Assembly: GCA_036785325.1 (NCBI GenBank)
Contig: JAXIVH010000028.1
Location: 5,186,946 to 5,250,945, forward strand
Length of the DNA: 64,000 nt
Direction: 5' to 3'
Source: Urophycis tenuis
Lineage: Eukaryota > Chordata > Actinopteri > Gadiformes > Phycidae
Positions within the stretch are counted from its first letter, which is position 1. Every line of letters begins with the position of its first letter. The notes beneath the pieces are model-generated. The model worked only from the letters and a program-made list of their open reading frames with translations, did no database searches and was not told the DNA's origin. The position numbers and the translations under genes are program-made. Positions 1-9,500 of this stretch are shown here, piece after piece.

Positions 1-1160
1 GCGGGGAAATCTAAGCTTTCCAACGGCGTATGGCAAGACTATATTGACTCATGGGTCGTTGAAATACTAAGCTAATTAATTTGTGTTCTGTAAGGAAAGA
101 TTGATGTTAATTGAAACGTTGAAGGTATGTTTTTAGCTGCTGGGTAGACTTCAGTCAACCTGACGCAGTTTAGTCTGTGAGCAACCAAATTGCTCGGAGA
201 TGGGCTCATTATAAGCGGGGAAATCTAAGCTTTCCAACGGCGTATGGCAAGACTATATTCACCAAAGGGTCGTTGAAATACTAAGCTAATTAATTTGTGT
301 TCTGTAAGGAAAGATTGATGTTAATTGAAACGTTAAAGGTATGTTTTTAGCTGCTGGGTAGACTTCATTCAACCTGACGCAGTTTAGTCTGTGATCAACC
401 AGACTGCTCGGGGATGGGCTCATTTTAAGCGGGGAAATCTAAGCTTTCCAACGGCGTATGGCAAGACTATATTGACTCATGGGTCATTGAAATACTAAGC
501 TAATTAATTTGTGTTCTGTAAGGAAAGATTGATGTTAATTGAAACGTTGAAGGTATGTTTTTAGCTGCTGGGTAGACTTCAGTCAACCTGACGCAGTTTA
601 GTCTGTGATGAACCAGACTGCTCGCGGATGGGCTCATTTTAATCGGGGAAATCTAAGCTTTCCAACGGCCTATGGCAAGACTATATTCACCAAAGGGGCG
701 TTGAAATACTAAGCTAATTAATTTGTGTTCTGTAAGGAAAGATTGATGTTAATTGAAACGTTTAAGGTATGTTTTTAGCTGCTGGGTAGACTTCAGTCAA
801 CCTGACGCAGTTTAGTCTGTGATCAACCAGACTGCTCGCGGATGGGCTCATTTTAAGCGGGGAAATCTAAGCTTTCCAACGGCGTATGGCAAGACTATAT
901 TCACTAAAGGGTCGTTGAAATACTAAGCTAATTCTTTTGTGTTCTGTAAGGAAAGATTGATGTTAATTGAAACGTTGAAGGTATGTCTTTAGCTGCTGTG
1001 TAGACTTCAGTCAACCTAACGCAGATTTGTCTGTGAGCAACCAAATTGCTCGGAGATGGGCTTATTTTAAACGGGGAAATCTAAGCTTTCCAACAACGTA
1101 TGGCATGACTATATTTGCCCATGGGTCGTCGAAATAATAAGCTGATTCATGTGTGTTCTG
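1..1160 (+). repeat. 214-bp satellite array, block 0 (about 5.5 monomers)
   Basis: Head-to-tail monomers whose GCGGGGAAATCTAAGC segment recurs at 1, 215, 429 and 643, giving a 214-bp period. Monomer landmarks in order are GCGGGGAAATCTAAGC, CCAACGGCGTATGGCAAG, a variable ATATTGACTCATGGG or ATATTCACCAAAGGG segment, GTCGTTGAAATACTAAGC, TAAGGAAAGATTGATGTT, AACGTTGAAGGTATG, AGCTGCTGGGTAGACTTC and a variable dyad segment (AGCAACCAAATTGCT or TGATCAACCAGACTG). Because 214 = 3 x 71 + 1, reading frame shifts at every unit, so the array cannot encode a long repeat protein. The last monomer before the cassette is the diverged 'C' type (TTTGCCCATGGGTCGTCG). No gene is seen. The block closely matches about 9,901-11,060. 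Confidence 0.97.
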
Positions 1161-1861
1161 TTGGCTGTGGAAAGAAAATAGCACACAAGTCATACCAAGT
1201 CACCTTTATTTTTCAGTGATAAACATTAATAAATAAACAGTATGGACATTGTATAAACAGTTGTATAAAAAGTGTAAACGGTATGAACAGTGTTCTTTAA
1301 AAGATATCAATATCAATACTGATCACGTGTGTATTTTATATTTCCAGGTTATTTGTTGATGAGCCAGAGCCTGTGACTCCCACCAACCGGCCCGTTCAGC
1401 CCACTGCGTTGTCGTCCTCCACCCGGCCGAAGCCTCCTGCGCCCACCCGCCTCCAGCCGAGGCCTCCTGCTGCGTCAGCCTGTGGCCCGCCCGCCCCCTG
1501 TGTCGGCAGCACCCATACCGCTGGTCCTCCCCGCACAGCCACAGGCCCCCTCCGTCCTGCTTCGTGGGCCATCCTGCAGCTGTCTCTGCAGTCATCGTGT
1601 GTCAAAACCATTCAAACTTGTATATGGTAACATTTCAAAATGACACCAGCATAAATGAGGACCTTGCAATAGGTTGTGTGTTACATGACCCCCCTGGCAT
1701 ACAGCTGTATGTCTCTGTGAAGGTGGTTGTGAAGAACTGCATCCGGCTGAACAAGTACAAGTGCCGGTGAGGCAGCAACTCTCTCGAGGGGTTGCACGCC
1801 CACCTGGTTAACGCCATCCCTTCACAGCGATGTGGGATCATGCCGTTCCAAGTAAGTGATT

Positions 1862-1918
<57 letters not shown>

Positions 1919-2160
1919 GCATATATACACACACACACACACACATATATACACACACATATATATATATATATACTTAAACATAGCTGACCCTTTTTTT
2001 CCCCCTTCTCGGGGATTATGCTCCCAGTTTTGATCTCGGACGTCTGGTCACTTATAGCATATAATAATATTCTATTACTGTTAAGCCAACTATGAATAAT
2101 AAAACAGGCCAAAACATGTGTCCTTTATCATAGCTACACGTATTACAAAAAAAACGCGTG
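1161..2160 (+). repeat. gene-fragment cassette, copy 1 (1000 bp)
   Basis: Reference copy of the unit that interrupts the satellite. It starts at TTGGCTGTGGAAAGAAAATA and ends at AAAACGCGTG, where the monomer resumes as AATTGAAAAGTTGAAGG. It replaces the 18 monomer bases TAAGGAAAGATTGATGTT. Order: AT-rich leader with TTGTATAAAAAG (TATA-like) and CACGTG; TTTCCAG acceptor-like site ending at 1347; exon-like GC-rich body 1348-1851; GTAAGT donor-like site at 1852; (CA)n/(TA)n microsatellite at about 1866-1975; AT-rich tail with AATAAA near 2097. I see no terminal inverted repeats or target duplication, so it is not itself an obvious transposon. The leader resembles, from memory only, a common cyprinid non-coding repeat. 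This copy lacks one base in the leader relative to most others (TTCTTTAAAAG). Confidence 0.95.
1348..1851 (+). pseudogene. dead exon relic, copy 1 (transposase-like or unknown protein)
   Basis: A 504-bp exon-like stretch between TTTCCAG and CAA|GTAAGT. The frame open from the acceptor encodes a proline-rich segment (DEPEPVTPTNRP, then many Pro, Ala and Thr) and stops at TAA 1628-1630. A second frame overlaps it from about 1564 and carries conserved-looking sequence (NEDLAIGC, HDPPGIQLY, VVVKNCIRLNKYKC). It meets TGA at 1768-1770 but stays in frame to the donor, reading GSNSLEGLHAHL and ending PFQ at the last exon base. The TGA follows CGG and is one C-to-T change from CGA, as expected from CpG decay. 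Two lesions (a frame change between about 1564 and 1630, and the TGA) make it non-coding. The R-x-S/T-N-x-x-E-like stretch recalls the region around a catalytic acid in some cut-and-paste transposases; that family call is a weak inference. Minus-strand open frames of 90 and 71 aa over the same bases are GC-rich shadows. Confidence 0.6.
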
Positions 2161-5100
2161 AATTGAAAAGTTGAAGGTATGTTTTTAGCTGCTGGGTAGA
2201 CTTCATTCAACCTGACGCAGTTTAGTCTGTGAGCAACTAAATTGCTCGCGGATGGGCTCATTTTAAGCGGGGAAATCTAAACTTCCCAACGGCGTATGGC
2301 AAGACTATATTGAGTCATGGGTCGTTGAAATACTAAGCTAATTAATTTCTGTTCTTTATTGAAAGATTGATCTTAATTGAAACGTTGAAGGTATGTTTTT
2401 AGCTGCTGTGTAGACTTCAGTCAACCTGACGCAGTTTAGTCTTTGAGCAACCAAATTGCTCAGGGATGGGCTCATTATAAGCGGGGAAAACTAAGCTTTC
2501 CAACGGCGTATGGCAAGACTATATTCACCAAAGGGTCTTTGAAATACTAAGCTAATTAATTTGTGTTCTGTAAGGAAAGATTGATGTTAATTGAAACGTT
2601 AAAGGTATGTTTTTAGCTGCTGGGTAGACTTCATTCAACCTGACGCAGTTTAGTCTGTGATTAACCAGACTGCTCGCGGATGGGCTCATTTTAAGCGGGG
2701 AAATCTAAGCTTTCCAATGGCGTATGGCAAGACTATATTGACTCATGGGTCGTTGAAATACTAAGCTAATTAATTTGTGATCTGTAAGGAAAGATTGATG
2801 TTAATTGAAACGTTGAAGGTATGTTTTTAGCTGCTGGGTAGACTTCAGTCAACCTGAAGCAAATTGTCTCTGAGCAACCAAATTGCTGGCGGATGGGCTC
2901 ATTTTAAGCAGGGAAATCTAAGCTTTTCAACGGCGTATGGCAAGACTATATTCACCAAAGGGCCGTTGAAATACTAAGCTAATTAATTTGTGTTCTGTAA
3001 GGAAAGATTGATGTTAATTGAAACGTTGAAGGTATGTTTTTAGCTGCTGGGTAGACTTCACTCAACCTGACACAGTTTTGTCTGTGAGCAACCAAATTGC
3101 TCGGGAATGGGCTCATTATAAGCGGGGAAATCTAAGCTTTCCAACGGCCTATGGCAAGACTATATTCACCAAAGGGGCGTTGAAATACTAAGCTAATTAA
3201 TTTGTGTTCTGTAAGGAAAGATTGATGTTAATTGAAACGTTTAAGGTATGTTTTTAGCTGCTGGGTAGACTTCAGTCAACCTGACGCAGTTTAGTCTGTG
3301 ATCAACCAGACTGCTCGCGGATGGGCTCATTTTAAGCGGAGAAATCTAAGCTTTCCAACGGCGTATGGCAAGACTATATTCACTAAAGGGTCGTTGAAAT
3401 ACTAAGCTAATTCTTTTGTGTTCTGTAAGGAAAGATTGATGTTAATTGAAACGTTGAAGGTATGTCTTTAGCTGCTGTGTAGACTTCAGTCAACCTGACG
3501 CAGATTTGTCTGTGAGCAACCAAATTGCTCGGAGATGGGCTCATTTTAAGCGGGGAAATCTAAGCTTTCCAACGGCGTATGGAAAGACTATATTGACTCA
3601 TGGCTCGTTGAAATACTAAGCTAATTAATTTGTGTTCTGTAAGGAAAGATTGATGTTAATTGAAACGTTGAAGGTATGTTTTTAGCTGCTGGGTAGACTT
3701 CAGTCAACCTGACGCAGTTTAGTCTGTGAGCAACCAAATTGCTCGGGGATGGGCTCATTATAAGCGGGGAAATCTAAGCTTTCCAACGGCGTATGGCAAG
3801 ACTATATTCACCAAAGGGTCGTTGAAATACTAAGCTAATTATTTTGTGTTCTGTAAGGAAAGATTGATGTTAATTGAAACGTTAAAGGTATGTTTTTAGC
3901 TGCTGTGTAGACTTCATTCAACCTGACGCAGTTTAGTCTGTGATCAACCAGACTGCTCGCGGATGGGCTCATTTTAAGCGGGGAAATCTAAGCTTTCCAA
4001 CGGCGTATGGCAAGACTATATTGACTCATGGGTCATTGAAATACTAAGCTAATTAATTTGTGTTCTGTAAGGAAAGATTGATGTTAATTGAAACGTTGAA
4101 GGTATGTTTTTAGCTGCTGGGTAGACTTCAGTCAACCTGACGCAGTTTAGTCTGTGATCAACCAGACTGCTCGCGGATGGGCTCATTTTAAGCGGGGAAA
4201 TCTAAGCTTTCCAACGGCGTATGGCAAGACTATATTGACTCATGGGTCGTTGAAATACTAAGCTAATTAATTTGTGTTCTGTAAGGAAAGATTGATGTTA
4301 ATTGAAACGTTGAAGGTATGTTTTTAGCTGCTGGGTAGACTTCAGTCAACCTGACGCAGTTTAGTCTGTGAGCAACCAAATTGCTCGGGGATGGGCTCAT
4401 TATAAGCGGGGAAATCTAAGCTTTCCAACGGCGTATGGCAAGACTATATTCACCAAAGGGTCGTTGAAATACTAAGCTAATTATTTTGTGTTCTGTAAGG
4501 AAAGATTGATGTTAATTGAAACGTTAAAGGTATGTTTTTAGCTGCTGTGTAGACTTCATTCAACCTGACGCAGTTTAGTCTGTGATCAACCAGACTGCTC
4601 GCGGATGGGCTCATTTTAAGCGGGGAAATCTAAGCTTTCCAACGGCGTATGGCAAGACTATATTGACTCATGGGTCATTGAAATACTAAGCTAATTAATT
4701 TGTGTTCTGTAAGGAAAGATTGATGTTAATTGAAACGTTGAAGGTATGTTTTTAGCTGCTGGGTAGACTTCAGTCAACCTGACGCAGTTTAGTCTGTGAT
4801 CAACCAGACTGCTCGCGGATGGGCTCATTTTAAGCGGGGAAATCTAAGCTTTCCAACGGCGTATGGCAAGACTATATTGACTCATGGGTCGTTGAAATAC
4901 TAAGCTAATTAATTTGTGTTCTGTAAGGAAAGATTGATGTTAATTGAAACGTTGAAGGTATGTTTTTAGCTGCTGGGTAGACTTCAGTCAACCTGACGCA
5001 GTTTAGTCTGTGAGCAACCAAATTGCTCGGGGATGGGCTCATTATAAGCGGGAAAATCTAAGCTTTCCAACGGCGTATGGCAAGACTATATTCACCAAAG

Positions 5101-5563
5101 GGTCGTTGAAATACTAAGCTAATTCTTTTGTGTTCTGTAAGGAAAGATTGATGTTAATTGAAACGTTAAAGGTATGTTTTTAGCTGCTGGGTAGACTTCA
5201 TTCAACCTGACGCAGTTTAGTCTGTGATCAACCAGACTGCTCGCGGATGGGCTCATTTTAAGCGGGGAAATCTAAGCTTTCCAACGGCGTATGGCAAGAC
5301 TATATTCACTAAAGGGTCGTTGAAATACTAAGCTAATTAATTTGTGTTCTGTAAGGAAAGATTGATGTTAATTGAAACGTTGAAGGTATGTTTTTAGCTG
5401 CTGTGTAGACTTCAGTCAACCTGACGCAGATTTGTCTGTGAGCAACCAAATTGCTCGAAGATGGGCTCATTTTAAACGGGGAAATCTAAGCTTTCCAACA
5501 ACGTATGGCATGACTATATTTGCCCATGGGTCGTCGAAATAATAAGCTGATTCATGTGTTCTG
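2161..5563 (+). repeat. 214-bp satellite array, block 1 (16 monomers)
   Basis: 3,403 bp = 16 x 214 - 21. The first monomer is the cassette-trailing 'D' type (CTTCCCAACGG, ATTGAGTCATGGG, TTTCTGTTCTTTATTGAAAG). From about 3,720 to 5,100 a three-monomer higher-order period of 642 bp is visible: the rare variant AATTATTTTGTG recurs at about 3838 and 4480. Only satellite is seen. Confidence 0.96.
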
Positions 5564-6265
5564 TTGGCTGTGGAAAGAAAATAGCACACAAGTCATTCCA
5601 AGTCACCTTTATTTTTCAGTGATAAACATTAATAAATGAACAGTATGGACATTGTATAAACAGTTGTATAAAAAGTGTAAACGGTATGAACAGTGTTCTT
5701 ATAAAAGATATAAATATCAATACTGATCACGTGTGTATTTTATATTTCCAGGTTATTTGTTGATGAGCCAGAGCCTGTGACTCCCACCAACCGGCCCGTT
5801 CAGCCCACTGCGTTGTCGTCCTCCACCCGGCCGAAGCCTCCTGCGCCCACCCGCCTCCAGCCGAGGCCTCCTGCTGCGTCAGCCTGTGGCCCGCCCGCCC
5901 CCTGTGTCGGCAGCACCCATACCGCTGGTCCTCCCCGCACAGCCACAAGCCCCCTCCGTCCTGCTTCGTGGGCCATCCTGCAGCTGTCTCTGCAGTCATC
6001 GTGTGTCAAAACCATTCAAACTTGTATATGGTAACATTTCAAAATGACACCAGCATAAATGAGGACCTTGCAATAGGTTGTGTGTTACATGACCCCCCTG
6101 GCATACAGCTGTATGTCTCTGTGAAGGTGGTTGTGAAGAACTGCATCCGGCTGAACAAGTACAAGTGCCGGTGAGGCAGCAACTCTCTCGAGGGGTTGCA
6201 CGCCCACCTGGTTAACACCATCCCTTCACAGCGATGTGGGATCATGCCGTTCCAAGTAAGTGATT

Positions 6266-6302
<37 letters not shown>

Positions 6303-6584
6303 ACACACACACACACACACACAGACACACACACACACACACACGCGCGCATATATACACACACACACACGCATATATACACACACATATATATATATAC
6401 TTAAACATAGCTGACCCTTTTTTTCCCCCTTCTCGGGGATTATGCTCCCAGTTTTGATCTCGGACGTCTAGTCACTTATAGCATATAATAATATTCTATT
6501 ACTGTTAAGCCAACTATGAATAATAAAACAGGCCAAAACATGTGTCCTTTATCATAGCTACACGTATTACAAAAAAAACGCGTG
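5564..6584 (+). repeat. gene-fragment cassette, copy 2 (1021 bp)
   Basis: One of the two longest copies, with a compound microsatellite at about 6270-6399 interrupted by two CAGACA steps. The monomer just upstream lacks a TG step (TTCATGTGTTCTG). Both traits are shared with copy 5 at 17,712, showing a common duplication at offset 12,148. Confidence 0.95.
5752..6255 (+). pseudogene. dead exon relic, copy 2
   Basis: Same 504-bp structure and same two lesions as copy 1. Private change ACAAGC for ACAGGC in the proline-rich frame (Gly to Ser). TAACACCATCC near the 3' end is shared with copy 5. Confidence 0.6.
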
Positions 6585-9500
6585 AATTGAAAAGTTGAAG
6601 GTATGTTTTTAGCTGCTGGGTAGACTTCAGTCAACCTGACGCAGTTTTGTCTGTGAGCAACCAAATTGCTCGCGGATGGGCTCATTTTAAGCGGGGAAAT
6701 CTAAGCTTTCCAACGGCGTATGGCAAGACTATATTGAGTCATGGGTCGTTGAAATACTAAGCTAATTAATTTCTGTTCTTTATTGAAAGATTGATGTTAA
6801 TTGAAACGTTGAAGGTATGTTTTTAGCTGCTGGGTAGACTTCAGTCAACCTGACGCAGTTTTGTCTGTGAGCAACCAGACTGCTCGCGGATGGGCTCATT
6901 TTAAGCGGGGAAATCTAAGCTTTCCAACGGCGTATGGCAAGACTATATTGACTCATTGGTCGTTGAAATACTAAGATAATTAATTTGTGTTCTGTAAGGA
7001 AAGATTGATGTTAATTGAAACGTTGAAGGTATGTTTTTAGCTGCTGGGTAGACTTCACTCAACCTGACACAGTTTTGTCTGTGAGCAACCAAATTGCTCC
7101 GGGATGGGCTCATTATAAGCAGGGAAATCTAAGCTTTCCAACGGCGTATGGCAAGACTATATTCACCAAAGGGCCGTTGAAATACTAAGCTAATTAATTT
7201 GTGTTCTGTAAGGAAAGATTGATGTTAATTGAAACGTTAAAGGTATGTTTTTAGCTGCTGGGTAGACTTCATTCAACCTGACGCAGTTTAGTCTGTGATC
7301 AACCAGACTGCTCGCGGATGGGCTCATTTTAAGCGGGGAAATCTAAGCTTTCCAACGGCGTATGGCAAGACTATATTGACTCATGGGTCGTTGAAATACT
7401 AAGCTAATTAATTTGTGTTCTGTAAGGAAAGATTGATGTTAATTGAAACGTTTAAGGTATGTTTTTAGCTGCTGGGTAGACTTCAGTCAACCTGACGCAG
7501 TTTAGTCTGTGATCAACCAGACTGCTGGCGGATGGGCTCATTATAAGCGGGGAAATCTAAGCTTTCCAACGGCGTATGGCAAGACTATATTCACCAAAGG
7601 GTCGTTGAAATACTAAGCTAATTAATTTGTGTTCTGTAAGGAAAGATTGATGTTAATTGAAACGTTGAAGGTATGTTTTTAGCTGCTGGGTAGACTTCAG
7701 TCAACCTGACGCAGTTTAGTCTGTGATCAACCAGACTGCTGGCGGATGGGCTCATTTTAAGCGGGGAAATCTAAGCTTTTCAACGGCGTATGGCAAGACT
7801 ATATTGACTCATTGGTCGTTGAAATACTAAGCTAATTAATTTGTGATCTGTAAGGAAAGATTGATGTTAATTGAAACGTTGAAGGTATGTTTTTAGCTGC
7901 TGGGTAGACTTCAGTCAACCTGACACAGTTTTGTCTCTGAGCAACCAAATTGCTTGGGGATGGGCTCATTTTAAGCGGGGAAATCTAAGCTTTCCAACGG
8001 CGTATGGCAAGACTATATTGACTCATGGGTCGTTGAAATACTAAGATAATTAATTTGTGTTCTGTAAGGAAAGATTGATGTTAATTGAAACGTTGAAGGT
8101 ATGTTTTTAGCTGCTGGGTAGACTTCACTCAACCTGACACAGTTTTGTCTGTGAGCAACCAAATTGCTCCGGGATGGGCTCATTATAAGCAGGGAAATCT
8201 AAGCTTTCCAACGGCGTATGGCAAGACTATATTCACCAAAGGGCCGTTGAAATACTAAGCTAATTAATTTGTGTTCTGTAAGGAAAGATTGATGTTAATT
8301 GAAACGTTAAAGGTATGTTTTTAGCTGCTGGGTAGACTTCATTCAACCTGACGCAGTTTAGTCTGTGATCAACCAGACTGCTCGCGGATGGGCTCATTTT
8401 AAGCGGGGAAATCTAAGCTTTCCAACGGCGTATGGCAAGACTATATTGACTCATGGGTCGTTGAAATACTAAGCTAATTAATTTGTGTTCTGTAAGGAAA
8501 GATTTATGTTAATTGAAACGTTTAAGGTATGTTTTTAGCTGCTGGGTAGACTTCAGTCAACCTGACGCAGTTTAGTCTGTGATCAACCAGACTGCTGGCG
8601 GATGGGCTCATTATAAGCGGGGAAATCTAAGCTTTCCAACGGCGTATGGCAAGACTATATTCACCAAAGGGTCGTTGAAATACTAAGCTAATTAATTTGT
8701 GTTCTGTAAGGAAAGATTGATGTTAATTGAAACGTTGAAGGTATGTTTTTAGCTGCTGGGTAGACTTCAGTCAACCTGACGCAGTTTAGTCTGTGATCAA
8801 CCAGACTGCTGGCGGATGGGCTCATTTTAAGCGGGGAAATCTAAGCTTTTCAACGGCGTATGGCAAGACTATATTGACTCATTGGTCGTTGAAATACTAA
8901 GCTAATTAATTTGTGATCTGTAAGGAAAGATTGATGTTAATTGAAACGTTGAAGGTATGTTTTTAGCTGCTGGGTAGACTTCAGTCAACCTGACACAGTT
9001 TTGTCTCTGAGCAACCAAATTGCTTGGGGATGGGCTCATTTTAAGCGGGGAAATCTAAGCTTTCCAATGGCGTATGGCAAGACTATATTGACTCATGGGT
9101 CGTTGAAATACTAAGATAATTAATTTGTGTTCTGTAAGGAAAGATTGATGTTAATTGAAACGTTGAAGGTATGTTTTTAGCTGCTGGGTAGACTTCACTC
9201 AACCTGACACAGTTTTGTCTGTGAGCAACCAAATTGCTCGGGGATGGGCTCATTATAAGCGGGGAAATCTAAGCTTTCCAACGGCGTATGGCAAGACTAT
9301 ATTCACCAAAGGGCCGTTGAAATACTAAGCTAATTAATTTGTGTTCTGTAAGGAAAGATTGATGTTAATTGAAACGTTAAAGGTATGTTTTTAGCTGCTG
9401 GGTAGACTTCATTCAACCTGACGCAGTTTAGTCTGTGATCAACCAGACTGCTCGCGGATGGGCTCATTTTAAGCGGGGAAATCTAAGCTTTCCAACGGCG

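Noticed and set aside
1..1160. CRISPR array or other direct-repeat/spacer system
   Set aside because: The repeats are contiguous 214-bp units without unique spacers, in a eukaryotic context with microsatellites and splice-like sites.
1323..1595. 90-aa minus-strand open frame (MTAETAAGW...) conserved in 16 copies
   Set aside because: It is antisense to the GC-rich exon relic. Conservation reflects recent amplification of the DNA, and the plus strand has the splice-like sites.
1161..2160. Cassette as a transposon in its own right
   Set aside because: No terminal inverted repeats, no LTR, no poly(A) end and no target duplication. All copies share one insertion site in the monomer, so it spread with the satellite.
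2052..2261. 64-69-aa minus-strand frames in the satellite monomer (MSPSASNLVAHR...)
   Set aside because: They span the cassette tail or a single monomer and end at once. 214 is not a multiple of 3, and most monomers have an in-frame TAG; variants that lack it (e.g. near 42,193) are sporadic.
6260..6457. HTHTHTHT / CVCVCVCV repeat proteins
   Set aside because: Translations of the (CA)n microsatellite, length-variable between copies.
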